Source: Massilia rhizosphaerae
Lineage (GTDB): Bacteria; Pseudomonadota; Gammaproteobacteria; Burkholderiales; Burkholderiaceae_D
Assembly (NCBI RefSeq): GCF_016093545.1
Contig: NZ_JADKYX010000002.1
Coordinates: forward strand, 62,001 to 126,000
Direction of reading: 5' to 3'
Length of the DNA stretch: 64,000 bases
The notes under the pieces were generated by a model. It was not told the origin of the DNA. It saw only the letters and a program-made list of their open reading frames with translations, and ran no database searches. The stretch's first letter is position 1. Every line of letters begins with the position of its first letter. A program made the translations under genes and the position numbers. Below are positions 26,386-35,358 of the stretch, piece after piece.

Positions 26386-27663
26386 ATGCCGTTCAAGCTT
26401 TTCCGCCGCCTCACCGACAATGCCACCCTGAAATCGCTCGGCCCCGGCCTGATCACCGGCGCCGCCGACGACGACCCGTCCGGCATCGCCACCTATTCGC
26501 AGGCCGGCGCGCAATTCGGCTTCAACACGCTGTGGACGCTCGTGCTGACCTACCCGTTCATGGTCGGCATCCAGCTCGTGTCGGCGCGCATCGGCCGCGT
26601 GACGGGGCGCGGGCTGGCGGCCAACATCCGCCGCGCCTACTCTCCCTGGCTGCTGTACGTGATCGTCGCCCTGCTCCTGATCGCGAACGTGATCAACATC
26701 GCGGCCGACATCGCGGCGATGGGCGAGGCGCTGCGCCTCGTGACCGGCACGGCGTCCAGCGAGCCGTACGCCCTCGGCTTCGGCGTGCTGTGCCTCGTGC
26801 TGCAGGTGTTCCTGCCGTACGCCAAGTACGTGCGCTACCTGAAATGGCTGACCCTCGGCCTCCTCGCGTACGTCGCGACGGCGTTCGCCGTGCACATGCC
26901 CTGGATCGAGGTGTTCGCGCGCACCGTCTGGCCGCATTTCACGTTCACGAAGGAATCCGTCGCCCTGATCGTCGCCGTGTTCGGCACGACGATCAGCCCG
27001 TATCTGTTCTTCTGGCAGGCGTCGCAGGAAGTCGAGGAAATCCGCAACGACCACCACACGCGCGCGCTGCGCACGCGTCCGCGCGACGCCGTCGCCCAGC
27101 TGCGCCGCATCAAATCCGACACGTTGATCGGCATGGGCTTTTCCAACATCGTCGCCTTCTTCATCATGCTGACGACGGCCGTCACGCTCGGCGCGCACGG
27201 CATCACGGATATCCAGTCCTCGAGCCAGGCGGCCGAGGCGCTGCGGCCGGTGGCGGGCGATTTCGCGTTCCTCGCGTTCGCGCTGGGCATCATCGGCACG
27301 GGCATGCTGGCCGTGCCCGTGCTGGCCGGCTCGGCCGCCTATGCCGTCACCGAAAGCTTCCGCTGGCGCAACGGCCTGGACCTGAAAGTCGTGGAGGCAC
27401 GCGAGTTCTACGGCCTCATCGCCCTCGCGACCCTGGGCGGCGTGCTGCTCGACTTCGCGCCGATCCACCCGATCGAGGCGCTGATGCTGTCCGCGCAGAT
27501 CAACGGCGTGATCTCCGTGCCCATCATGACCGTCATGATGATGCTCGCGCATAACCGCAAGATCATGGGCGAGTACACGCTGTCGACGCGCCACACCATC
27601 ATCGGCTGGGTGGGCGTGGCGGTCATGCTGGTGGCGGTCATCGCGATGTTCGCGACCTTGTGA
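26386..27663 (+). CDS. Nramp-family divalent metal transporter, atypical clade
   Basis: Inner-membrane transporter of 425 residues with about eleven hydrophobic segments in the Nramp (SLC11) fold. The unwound helix-1 motif, DPGN in MntH, here reads DPSG (Asp30-Gly33, in GAADDDPSGIATYSQAG), and helix 6 has GTTISPYLFFWQASQEVEE rather than the MPH motif. Such proteins form a large bacterial side clade annotated as divalent metal cation transporters; their ions are not well defined (Mn, Fe or Mg have been proposed for Nramp relatives). Stand-alone gene with no metal-regulator site recognised upstream. Confidence 0.82.
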   Translation: MPFKLFRRLTDNATLKSLGPGLITGAADDDPSGIATYSQAGAQFGFNTLWTLVLTYPFMVGIQLVSARIGRVTGRGLAANIRRAYSPWLLYVIVALLLIANVINIAADIAAMGEALRLVTGTASSEPYALGFGVLCLVLQVFLPYAKYVRYLKWLTLGLLAYVATAFAVHMPWIEVFARTVWPHFTFTKESVALIVAVFGTTISPYLFFWQASQEVEEIRNDHHTRALRTRPRDAVAQLRRIKSDTLIGMGFSNIVAFFIMLTTAVTLGAHGITDIQSSSQAAEALRPVAGDFAFLAFALGIIGTGMLAVPVLAGSAAYAVTESFRWRNGLDLKVVEAREFYGLIALATLGGVLLDFAPIHPIEALMLSAQINGVISVPIMTVMMMLAHNRKIMGEYTLSTRHTIIGWVGVAVMLVAVIAMFATL

Positions 27664-27747
27664 TCCCCCACGCGTGGGGCTGCACCCGCGCGGACGGACG
27701 TTCTACGATGCGCTCCTCTCATCCAACACCGATCCAGGAGCCGCATC

Positions 27748-28161
27748 ATGCAAACCACCACCGCGTCGTCCCTCCCGCAACCGCAGTTCTCGCGCGCCGG
27801 CATCGTCTGGCTCAAGCTGGCCGTCCTTTACCTCATCCTCGGCATCTCGCTCGGCATCGCCATGGGCGCCAGCCAGAATTTCACCTTGCGCCCCGTCCAC
27901 GCCCACATCAACCTGCTGGGCTGGACGACGATGGCGCTGGCCGGCCTGATCTACAGCGTATTCCCGCAGGCGGGAGAAAGCCGCCTCGCGCGCCTGCATT
28001 TCTGGCTGCTGAACCTGGCCCTGCCTGTGATGATGGGCGCGCTCACCATGCTGCTGCTGGGCCATGTCGGCGCCGCGCCCGTCCTCGCGACTGCGGAAAT
28101 CGTCGGCGCGCTGGCCATCCTCGCGTTCGCGGCGAATCTGTTCCTGAATCTGGAGCGATAA
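27748..28161 (+). CDS. Small membrane protein, haem-copper oxidase subunit I-like
   Basis: 137-residue protein with four hydrophobic segments. The second contains VHAHINLLGWTTMALAGLIYSVFP, which resembles the haem-ligand helix of cytochrome c oxidase subunit I, and homologues are often labelled cytochrome-c oxidase. It is much too short to be a catalytic subunit and lacks a CuB site. Start: ATG after AGGAGCC. Stand-alone. Haem binding by the paired histidines is possible but unproven. Confidence 0.7.
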   Translation: MQTTTASSLPQPQFSRAGIVWLKLAVLYLILGISLGIAMGASQNFTLRPVHAHINLLGWTTMALAGLIYSVFPQAGESRLARLHFWLLNLALPVMMGALTMLLLGHVGAAPVLATAEIVGALAILAFAANLFLNLER

Positions 28162-28216
28162 GGAACCCCTGTCCGGTTATACTTGCCTGCGTCATCCTCC
28201 GCGGAGAGGCAACGTC

Positions 28217-28810
28217 ATGGCCGTGCGTATCGTTCGCTGTTCCTGTGCCGCGCTGGCGGCGGCGGGCCTGCTGGCCGCCGCGTTGCCGACCCGCGCCGCA
28301 ACGACCAACCCGCCAGGAACCGCCATGGAAAACAAGACCATATCGCTCGACACCATCCGCCGCCAGGAACAGGCGCTGCAGTTCACATCCTTCGACAACG
28401 ACGCGGCGCTCGCGATCGGCAACCGGATCGTCGAGCAGGCCAAGGCCGACAAGGTCGCGGTCACCGTCGACGTGAGCGTCAACCGCAACCCGCTGTTCTT
28501 CCACGCGATGGCGGGCACGAGCCCGAACAACGCCGACTGGATCCGCCGCAAGAGCAACCTCGTGAACCGCACGGGCCACGCCTCGTTCTACGTGCACACG
28601 GACGCCGTCGCCAAGGGCCGCGACTACGACAACCTGCCCACGTTCGACCCGAAGGACTATGCCGCGCACGGCGGCTCCTTCCCCATCGTCGTCAAGGGCA
28701 CGGGGCAGATCGGCACGATTACGGTGTCGGGCCTCGCGGGCGTGGACGACCACGCGATGGTCGTGCGCGCGCTGAAGTGGTATCTGAAGGCGGACGACGT
28801 GCCGCTGTGA
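28217..28810 (+). CDS. UPF0303/DUF336-type haem-degrading-domain protein with signal peptide
   Basis: 197 residues. Residues 37-197 match the UPF0303 family (LDTIRRQEQALQFTSFDNDAALAIG, GGSFPIVVKGTGQIGTITVSGL), related to GlcG/HbpS proteins; some members bind or degrade haem, the role of UPF0303 itself is unclear. The first 30 residues (basic start, then a hydrophobic Ala/Leu stretch ending TRAAT) look like a Sec signal peptide. GGAGAGG seven bases before the ATG at 28217 supports this start, but a second AGGAA site precedes the internal ATG at 28325, which would give a cytosolic protein of usual length. Confidence 0.78.
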   Translation: MAVRIVRCSCAALAAAGLLAAALPTRAATTNPPGTAMENKTISLDTIRRQEQALQFTSFDNDAALAIGNRIVEQAKADKVAVTVDVSVNRNPLFFHAMAGTSPNNADWIRRKSNLVNRTGHASFYVHTDAVAKGRDYDNLPTFDPKDYAAHGGSFPIVVKGTGQIGTITVSGLAGVDDHAMVVRALKWYLKADDVPL

Positions 28811-28811
28811 T

Positions 28812-29777
28812 TTATTTCAGCCAGCCGCGGTGGCGGAAATACAGGAACGGCGCGATCGCGCTGACGACCATCAGGCCCAGCGACCAGCCGTAGCCGAAGT
28901 GCCAGTGCAGCTCCGGCAGGAATTCGAAGTTCATGCCGTAGATGCTGGCGATCAGCGTCGGCGGCAGGAAGGCGACCGAGGCCACCGAGAAGATCTTGAT
29001 GATCTTGTTCTGGTTGATGTTGATGAAGCCGACGGTGGCGTCCATCAGGAAGTTGATCTTGTCGAACAGGAATGAGGTGTGGCCGTCCAGCGATTCGATG
29101 TCGCGCAGGATCTGGCGCGCTTCCTCGAACTGGTCCGTGTTCAGCAATCGGCCGCGCATCAGGAAGCTGACGGCGCGGCGCGTGTCCATCATGTTGCGGC
29201 GGATGCGGCCGTTCAAGTCTTCCTCGTGGGCGATCGCATTCAGCGCAGAGGCGGCGTCCTGGTCGGTGAATTCCTTCTGCAGCACGCGCTGGCTGACGTC
29301 TTCCAGGCTCTCGTAGATGCCTTCCAGCGCGTCGGCCGAGTACTCGGCGTCCGTCGCGTACAGGTCCAGCAGCACGTCCATATAGTCTTCGATCGAGCCG
29401 GGGCGCGAGCGCGCGCGCAGGCGCACGAGGCGGAACACCGGCAGATCGTCCGTGTGGACCGAGAACAGGATTTTCTTGGCCAGGATGAACGCGACCGTCA
29501 CGATGCGCGACGGGCCGTCCTCTTCCTCGCGCAGGAAGTCGGTGCGCAGATGCAGGTCGCCGTTTTCCGCCTCGTAGTAGCGGGCCGACGCCTCGATGTC
29601 CTGGACTTCGTCCTCGCCGGGCAGGATCACGCCATAGGCCGCCTTGACCCAGGCGCGCTCCTCGTCGGTCGGGTCGAGCAGGTCGACCCAGACGGCAGGC
29701 GCGTTCTCCAGATCGGCACGCGACGCGATGGGCACCTGGTTCAGTCGGCCATTTTGTAGGACAAATACGTTGATCAT
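28812..29777 (-). CDS. corA: Magnesium/cobalt transporter CorA
   Basis: CorA Mg2+ channel of 321 residues. The cytoplasmic funnel domain is followed by a long helix and two C-terminal membrane segments; the first ends in the ion-selective loop YGMN (GMN at 281-283) followed by the acidic FEFLPELHW. The start is the ATG at 29777 (MINVFVLQNG); the longer open frame upstream runs into a repeat element and is not conserved. It converges with the UPF0303 gene with a single base between stop codons. Confidence 0.94.
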   Translation of the reverse strand: MINVFVLQNGRLNQVPIASRADLENAPAVWVDLLDPTDEERAWVKAAYGVILPGEDEVQDIEASARYYEAENGDLHLRTDFLREEEDGPSRIVTVAFILAKKILFSVHTDDLPVFRLVRLRARSRPGSIEDYMDVLLDLYATDAEYSADALEGIYESLEDVSQRVLQKEFTDQDAASALNAIAHEEDLNGRIRRNMMDTRRAVSFLMRGRLLNTDQFEEARQILRDIESLDGHTSFLFDKINFLMDATVGFININQNKIIKIFSVASVAFLPPTLIASIYGMNFEFLPELHWHFGYGWSLGLMVVSAIAPFLYFRHRGWLK

Positions 29778-29873
29778 GCGCTGCTTTCTCGGCCGGGTTC
29801 GGAAACAGCGCAAGTGTACCCGTAAGCCCTGAGCCCGGCCAGCCCGTACACACGTTTTCCCGAGCAATAACCC

Positions 29874-30076
29874 AAATTCGGGGTCAGACCCCATTTCGTT
29901 GGAAATTCGGGGTCAGAGCACTTTTTGGGGCAATGGTCAGAGGGAATTTTTGAAGCGTTTGCGCCACGAAAACATCGCGTGGCGAACGCACATCCGGCGG
30001 AACCGGGCCGAACTCCGCGCATCGAAATGTGCTCTGACCCCGAATTTCAGGAAAAAAGTGCTCTGACCCCGAATTT
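29874..30076. repeat. GGGGTCAGA-type repeat element with inverted terminal motifs
   Basis: Four copies of a 19-base motif (AAATTCGGGGTCAGAGCAC or its reverse complement) frame about 200 bases: 29874-29890 (imperfect, ending GACCCC) and 29903-29921 in one orientation, 30029-30047 and 30058-30076 in the other. Together they form a long inverted repeat, between corA and mtgA, with no coding capacity inside. It looks like a small non-autonomous mobile or REP-like element. It fills the 297-base gap 29778-30074 and ends within two bases of the mtgA stop. Confidence 0.75.
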
Positions 30077-30815
30077 AGGGGAGTTCGGCGGCATTCATGC
30101 GGCGCTGGATGACCGCCGTGCGGCGCGCCAGGTAGCTCGTGTCGCGGTGGCGGTCGTAGAAGCGCGGGTTCGGCAGCATGACGGCCAGGCGGGCGCCCTG
30201 GGCCGGGGTCAGGTTCGCGGCCGGCACGTGGAAGTAGTGGCGCGCGGCGGCTTCGGCGCCGAATACGCCGCGGCCGAATTCGACCACGTTCAGGTAGATT
30301 TCCAGGATGCGTTCCTTGTCCATCACCGCCTCCAGCATGTAGGCGATGACCAGCTCCTGGCCCTTGCGCAGATAGTTGCGCGAGCCGGACAGGAACAGGT
30401 TCTTCGCCAGCTGCTGGGTGATCGTCGAACCGCCGCCCACGACCCTGTGCTTCTTGTTGTTGCGCTCGTAAGCCTTTTCCAGCGCGTCCCAGTCGACGCC
30501 GTCGTGGTCGATGAAATTGGCGTCCTCGGACGCGATCACGGCCCGCTTCAGGTTGTTCGAGATGCGCGCGTACGGCACCCACACGTGTTCCAGCTTCGCG
30601 TTCGGGTTCTGCGCGCGCAGCGCCGCCAGCTGCTGGCGCATCATGCTCGTGGACGACGGATTGAATTGCGTCCACCAGCACACCATCGCAAAGAAGTACA
30701 GCTGCAGCAGGACGACAAGCAGCAGCGGCCCGAGGATAATCCATTTCAGCCAGCGCCGGCCGCCCGTCTTCGCGCGCGCCGGCGCACGCGCCTTGAGCGT
30801 CCCGATGCCGCTCAT
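30075..30815 (-). CDS. mtgA: Monofunctional biosynthetic peptidoglycan transglycosylase
   Basis: GT51 glycosyltransferase that polymerises lipid II. 246 residues: basic N-terminus, one membrane segment (25-45), then the catalytic glutamate Glu97 in [33 protein letters not shown], and [27 protein letters not shown]. No transpeptidase domain. Its ATG overlaps the aroE stop (ATGA), so aroE-mtgA are co-transcribed, as commonly seen in betaproteobacteria. The stop codon lies inside or beside the repeat element to its left. Confidence 0.94.
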   Translation of the reverse strand: MSGIGTLKARAPARAKTGGRRWLKWIILGPLLLVVLLQLYFFAMVCWWTQFNPSSTSMMRQQLAALRAQNPNAKLEHVWVPYARISNNLKRAVIASEDANFIDHDGVDWDALEKAYERNNKKHRVVGGGSTITQQLAKNLFLSGSRNYLRKGQELVIAYMLEAVMDKERILEIYLNVVEFGRGVFGAEAAARHYFHVPAANLTPAQGARLAVMLPNPRFYDRHRDTSYLARRTAVIQRRMNAAELP

Positions 30816-31636
30816 GCCGATGCGCGCATGCGGGCCAGCAGGGCCGACGTCTCCGGCCGCACGCCGCGCCAGATGGCGAACGCCTCCGCGGCCTGTTCGA
30901 CCAGCATGCCGAGGCCGTCGCGCGCGGTCGCGCCGTGCTGCGCCGCGAAGCGCATGAACGGCGTCGGTTCCTTCCCGTACATCATGTCCAGCGCCAGCGT
31001 GCCCGGACGGAATGCCGACGCGGGTACCGGGGGCAAGTCGGCCGACAGGCTCGCGGACGTCGCGTTGACCACGACGTCGAACGGGCCGGCGATCCCGTCG
31101 AAGCCGCAGGCGGAAATCTGTCCCGGATACGCCACGTGGCCGGCGAAATGGTCGACGAGCGCATCGGCCGTCGCGCGCGTGCGGTTGGCGATGACGATCG
31201 CTTGCGGCCGCTCGCGCAGGAACGGCAGGATCACGCCGCGCGCCGCGCCGCCCGCGCCCAGCAGCAGGATGCGCTTGCCGGCCAGCGGCACGCCGGCGTT
31301 GCGCACGATGTCGGCGACGAGGCCGGGGCCGTCCGTGTTGTCGCCGACGATCTCGTTGCCGTCGAAGCGCAAGGTGTTGACGGCGCCGGCCAGGCGCGCG
31401 CGCTCTTCCAGCCGGGTGGCCAGCGCGGCCGCTTCCAGCTTGAACGGCACCGTCACGTTGGCGCCGCGATACCCCTGCGCGACGAGACCGCGCACGGTGT
31501 CGGCGAAGCCGTCCAGCGGCGCCAGGCAGCGTTCGTACGCGATGTCCTGGCCGGTCGCGGCCGCGAAGGCGGCGTGGATGTCCGGCGATTTGCTGTGGGC
31601 GATCGGGTTGCCGATCACGCAATATTTATCTGTCAT
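30812..31636 (-). CDS. aroE: Shikimate dehydrogenase (NADP+)
   Basis: Reduces 3-dehydroshikimate to shikimate in the aromatic amino-acid pathway. 274 residues with SKSP (15-18) and the catalytic Lys66 in NVTVPFK, Asp102 in DNTDGPG, then the NADP-binding GAGGAARGV and NRTRATAD loop. Overlaps mtgA by four bases. Another step of the same pathway, aroQ, is in this window at 45.0 kb but not in the same operon. Confidence 0.95.
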   Translation of the reverse strand: MTDKYCVIGNPIAHSKSPDIHAAFAAATGQDIAYERCLAPLDGFADTVRGLVAQGYRGANVTVPFKLEAAALATRLEERARLAGAVNTLRFDGNEIVGDNTDGPGLVADIVRNAGVPLAGKRILLLGAGGAARGVILPFLRERPQAIVIANRTRATADALVDHFAGHVAYPGQISACGFDGIAGPFDVVVNATSASLSADLPPVPASAFRPGTLALDMMYGKEPTPFMRFAAQHGATARDGLGMLVEQAAEAFAIWRGVRPETSALLARMRASA

Positions 31637-31647
31637 TCACTCTCCTG

Positions 31648-32529
31648 TCAGCCATCCCCGCGCAATTCCGCCTGCAGTTTTTCCTCGCGCGTGAATTTGA
31701 AGCGGGTGACGACGATCCACAAATCGTCCTTGTCGGTCGACCGCATATTGGCCGGGAATTTGCCGAACGGCGCGGCGCGGCGCACGATGGACAGCGCGGC
31801 CTTGTCCAGCGCTGGATTGCCGGAACTGCGTTCGATATGCGGCCCGCCCTCCTTTTCGTAGAGGGTGCCGTCCTGGAAGATCGGGATGTAGACGACCAGC
31901 TCGCCGTACAGCTTCTTCCCGTTCTGCTGCGGGAAATTCAAGGTGCCGATTTCCTCCACGCGCTTCTGCATCGCCTTGTAGTACATGGCGTAGCCGACTT
32001 CGCGCGTGCTGGGGCTGATGAAGGTCTTTTTCGGGCGCTTGTTCTCGTCGGAGATGCGCTGGGTGATCTCGGCCGTCATGCGCGCGATGGCGCGGGTGGA
32101 ATCGAGATTGTCCTCGCCCGTGCGGCTGGGGTCCGGCTTGGCCTGGTCGGCGACGGGCATGCGGTTGAACTGCGACTGGCGGACTTTCGTCAGGACGCTG
32201 TTCTGTTGTTGTTCCAGTTCGGCGATGCGGCGCTGCAAGGCCTTGATGCTGTCGCCGTTCTCGACCTTGCGCAGGTCCGGCAGCGGCGACTGGGCGCGGC
32301 CGGCATCGGCATTGCCGCCGCCGTCCAGGTTGGCCTGGGCCAGCGCCTCGGCCTTGACGGGCGCGCGCGCATGCTTGGCGTTGACCAGGATGACTTCCAG
32401 GCCCGGATCGGCCGGCTGCAGCCGGAACGCGTCCGGCGCGGCGAAGCGGATCGCCAGCAGGGAAGCGTGCGCCAGCACCGAACAGGCGATGGCGATCATC
32501 AGGGGACGGTTGTGTCGGAGGGTGTTCAC
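31648..32529 (-). CDS. TonB C-terminal-like energy transducer / envelope protein
   Basis: 293 residues. One N-terminal membrane segment (MIAIACSVLAHASLLAIRF) of TonB type, a periplasmic linker with a coiled coil (SIKALQRRIAELEQQQ), and a C-terminal TonB-like fold (YGELVVYIPIFQDGTLYEKEG ... ALDKAALSIVRRAAPFGKFP). Probably a TonB-family protein, though no ExbB/ExbD genes are nearby and the proline-rich linker is poor. It ends 11 bases before the aroE start and may lead the aroE-mtgA transcript. Exact receptor unknown. Confidence 0.8.
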   Translation of the reverse strand: MNTLRHNRPLMIAIACSVLAHASLLAIRFAAPDAFRLQPADPGLEVILVNAKHARAPVKAEALAQANLDGGGNADAGRAQSPLPDLRKVENGDSIKALQRRIAELEQQQNSVLTKVRQSQFNRMPVADQAKPDPSRTGEDNLDSTRAIARMTAEITQRISDENKRPKKTFISPSTREVGYAMYYKAMQKRVEEIGTLNFPQQNGKKLYGELVVYIPIFQDGTLYEKEGGPHIERSSGNPALDKAALSIVRRAAPFGKFPANMRSTDKDDLWIVVTRFKFTREEKLQAELRGDG

Positions 32530-32594
32530 GCGCTGCGGGGTGGGACGGTTGGGGTCATGGAACTCCCCATTCTACCGTGCGGCGCGGCATCTTT

Positions 32595-32671
32595 GGTAGG
32601 GTGGGCACCCTGTGCCCACCGTGATGTCGCCGCGGCGCGACCATTTGGTGGGCGCAGGGCGCCCACCCTAC
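32595..32671. repeat. REP-like inverted repeat pair, copy 2
   Basis: GGTAGGGTGGGCACCCTGTG onward (32595-32620) and its approximate reverse complement ending GCCCACCCTAC (32646-32671) are separated by 25 bases. The core GTAGGGTGGGC/GCCCACCCTAC is the same as in the element at 893-960, so the two are members of one dispersed palindromic family. It lies between the TonB-like gene and the RNase II-like gene. Confidence 0.75.
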
Positions 32672-32695
32672 ATCATCGAATGCATTTTCGACAAT

Positions 32696-34774
32696 TTATG
32701 CCGCCTGCGGTTCCTCCGGGCCGGCCTGCTCGCCGGCCACGTCGGTCTGCGTCTCCGGATCGGTGACGGCCACGGCGCCCTCGGCCTCGGCCGCCTCCGC
32801 CGCCGCCGCTTCGCCGGTGTCGGTGCTCTCTTCTTCCTCGTCCAGGCCCAGCTCCGCCGCGGCTTCGGTCGCCACGGCGGCCACTTCGAGCAGGCGCGCT
32901 TCCAGCGACAGGTCGACCTCGTCCCAGCGCACGATGTCCAGGCGGACCTGGGCACCGCGCGCCGCCTGGGGCATGCCCGGCAGGCGGATCACGAGCGGGA
33001 TCTCGACGAGGCGCAGCACCTCGTCCTTCAGCACGACCGCGTCGACCTGTTTCGCGTTTTCCTGCGCCAGCCAGCGCAGGCACCAGTAACGCTCCATGTT
33101 CTGCTGGAAGTCGTTATAGGCGGAGTAGGCGGCGTCGAAGGCGGAGACGATCGAGAACAGCGTCGCGTCGCGGTGCTTGAACGGCGCGACGAGCGGCGCC
33201 GTCACGCCGTTGCTGGCGCAGGCGAGGATCTGCCACTGGTTCACGAGGTCCGTGTAGCGGCGCAGCGGCGACGTCGACCACGCATATTGGTCGACGCCGA
33301 GGCCCTGGTGCGGCGCCGCGTGCGTGACCATGCGCACCTGCATCTTGGCGGCCCAGCCGCCGGCACCCGGCCCCTGCGAGCGGTAGATGCCGGGCACGCC
33401 GCAGTCGTGCAGCAGCTTGCCCCACGTGCTGTTGGCGAAGATCATCAACTCCGCCACGATCTTGTCCAGCGGCGCCCCGCGCTTGCGGCGCACGATCGTG
33501 ACGACGTCGTCCTCGACGTAGAAATTGAAGTCGACGCGGTTCGCCTGCTCCGGTTTCAGGCCGAACGCCTCCCGCTTCTTCATGCGGCCCGCTTCCAGCT
33601 GCAGCGCCCATTGCCACAGCAAGCCCAGTTCCATCTTGTGCGGATAATCGCCTTCGCCATTGCTCAACGTCTCTTCGTTGACGACGTCGTCGAGGTCGTT
33701 GTGGCGCAGGTTGTTCTTGACCGGCACGCGCTCGGCGCGGGTCGTCGTCGACAGCACGGTCCACGTGGCCGGATCCAGCACGGCATACAGCGACAGCGCC
33801 GGGCAGTCGTTGCCTTCGGCCAGCGTGTAGGCGTCGACGACCTCGTCCGGCAGCATCGTGATCTTGTCGCCCGGCATGTACACGGTCGACATGCGGGCGC
33901 GGGCGATCTTGTCGATGGCGTCGTCCGGACGGATGCCCAGGCCCGGCGCCGCGATGTGGATGCCCACGCGGACCGTGCCGTCGTCGAGCTTTTCGACGGA
34001 GAAGGCGTCGTCGATCTCGGTCGTCGTCACGTCGTCGATCGAGAACGCGGCCACGTTCGCCAGCGGCAGGTCGGCCGGGGGCGTGGGCACGGCCACGGGC
34101 GCGAAGCCGGCGCCGCGCGGGAAGTGCTCGAACAGGAAGCGGCCCATGTGCAGCTCTTTCGCCGACGCGATGCCGCCCGTGGACAGCATCAGGCGCGGGG
34201 CCGTCGTCTGCAATTCGTCGGCGGCCGTTTCCAGGGCCTTGTATTCGATGCCGTTCTTGTCCGGCTTGAACAGCAGTTGCTGGACGAGCGGCTGCATCGC
34301 CTGCGGCAGCTTGCCAGCCTTGAGTTCCTCGACGTACGCGGCCTGCACGACGGCCTGCTGCTTCTTTTTCTCGATGCCGGCCAGCGCCGCGCGCAGCGAT
34401 TGCTCCGGCGCCGCCTTGTAGCGGCCGCGGCCCTTCTTGTAGAAATAGATCGGGGCGCCATGCAGGGCCAGCACGAGGCCGGCCGCTTCGAACGGCAGCG
34501 GCGCGTGGCCGAAGTATTCGGCGCCCAGTTCCGCGAACCCGAATTCTTCCTGGCCCGCGACTTCCCACAGGAATTCCAGGTCGACGTCCGCCGCGACGGC
34601 CTTCGCCTGCTCCAGCAGCGTGGCGGGATCGGGCTTGTCGAATTGCAGCAACACGTCGCGCGCCTTGACCTTGGTACGCTTCCCGCTCGGCATTTCGACC
34701 TGGTAGGCCTCGCCCGCCTGCGACAGCACGGTGCCGACCTTGAAATCGCCGGACTCTTCGAAAAATAAGTTCAT
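32696..34774 (-). CDS. RNase II/RNB-domain exoribonuclease
   Basis: 692-residue RNB-family protein. A N-terminal beta-barrel-like part precedes the RNB catalytic domain, whose acidic motif reads SIDDVTTTEIDDAFSVEKL (Asp ligands for Mg), with PGDKITMLPDEVV and the C-terminal YAWSTSPLRRYTDLVNQWQIL typical of the family. The C-terminal S1-like region is short and ends in an acidic Glu/Ala-rich tail. RNase II rather than RNase R is suggested by the lack of an evident long basic tail. Starts two bases after ubiC; last gene of the mpl-yqiA-ubiC run. Confidence 0.87.
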   Translation of the reverse strand: MNLFFEESGDFKVGTVLSQAGEAYQVEMPSGKRTKVKARDVLLQFDKPDPATLLEQAKAVAADVDLEFLWEVAGQEEFGFAELGAEYFGHAPLPFEAAGLVLALHGAPIYFYKKGRGRYKAAPEQSLRAALAGIEKKKQQAVVQAAYVEELKAGKLPQAMQPLVQQLLFKPDKNGIEYKALETAADELQTTAPRLMLSTGGIASAKELHMGRFLFEHFPRGAGFAPVAVPTPPADLPLANVAAFSIDDVTTTEIDDAFSVEKLDDGTVRVGIHIAAPGLGIRPDDAIDKIARARMSTVYMPGDKITMLPDEVVDAYTLAEGNDCPALSLYAVLDPATWTVLSTTTRAERVPVKNNLRHNDLDDVVNEETLSNGEGDYPHKMELGLLWQWALQLEAGRMKKREAFGLKPEQANRVDFNFYVEDDVVTIVRRKRGAPLDKIVAELMIFANSTWGKLLHDCGVPGIYRSQGPGAGGWAAKMQVRMVTHAAPHQGLGVDQYAWSTSPLRRYTDLVNQWQILACASNGVTAPLVAPFKHRDATLFSIVSAFDAAYSAYNDFQQNMERYWCLRWLAQENAKQVDAVVLKDEVLRLVEIPLVIRLPGMPQAARGAQVRLDIVRWDEVDLSLEARLLEVAAVATEAAAELGLDEEEESTDTGEAAAAEAAEAEGAVAVTDPETQTDVAGEQAGPEEPQAA

Positions 34775-34776
34775 GT

Positions 34777-35358
34777 TTATTTCGTATTCATATTGGTTGC
34801 GGCCAGGTCGAGCACCTCGGGCAAAAACACCTCGGTGACCAGCAGCAGGCCCTGGCGGCGGCGATACACGCAACGCCGCGCAAAATAGGTTGCGTCCGTC
34901 GGACCATCCCGGCCGAGCGCCGCATGCACCCGCGCCAGCAACGGATGACCGGGACGCAGCCGCGCGAATTCAAGCTCGCCGCGCGTGACCCTCGGGTCGT
35001 AGAACAGCGTGGAGCCGAGCGAACGTTCGCCCAGCGCCGAAAACAATGGCCAGTCGCTCGCGCTCGCGCTCATCGGCACGACGGTGTGGCCGTACACGAC
35101 CGGCCGGCCGTCGCAGCGCAGCAGCACTTCGCGTTCCCACACGTGCCGGGGCCGCGCCAGGCCGATGGCGCCGGCCTCGTCCGCCAAGCACACATTGCCC
35201 GCCTGGCGCAATTTCTGGACGCGAAAATGATGGCTGTGCGCGATCAGGCGCGCCGTCAGCGAGCCCGGTGTCGTCAGCCAGTCGCGCATCGCGGCCGGCG
35301 CGCCCACGCCGCCCGCATGCGCCAGCCAGCGGGCCCGGCGCAGCGATGCCGGCCTCAC
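34777..35358 (-). CDS. ubiC: Chorismate-pyruvate lyase
   Basis: Forms 4-hydroxybenzoate from chorismate, the first step of ubiquinone synthesis. 193 residues; family features are DWLTTPGSLTARL near the N-terminus, the WEREVLLRCDG strand with Arg ligand, and VTEVFLPEVL at the C-terminus. The start is a GTG at 35358 that overlaps the yqiA stop in a GTGA arrangement, implying coupled translation. No ubiA neighbour. Confidence 0.88.
   Translation of the reverse strand: MRPASLRRARWLAHAGGVGAPAAMRDWLTTPGSLTARLIAHSHHFRVQKLRQAGNVCLADEAGAIGLARPRHVWEREVLLRCDGRPVVYGHTVVPMSASASDWPLFSALGERSLGSTLFYDPRVTRGELEFARLRPGHPLLARVHAALGRDGPTDATYFARRCVYRRRQGLLLVTEVFLPEVLDLAATNMNTK

Noticed and set aside
29778..29894. 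N-terminal extension of CorA by 39 codons
   Set aside because: It lies in a repeat element and is not conserved in the family; MINVFVLQNG at 29777 is the natural start.
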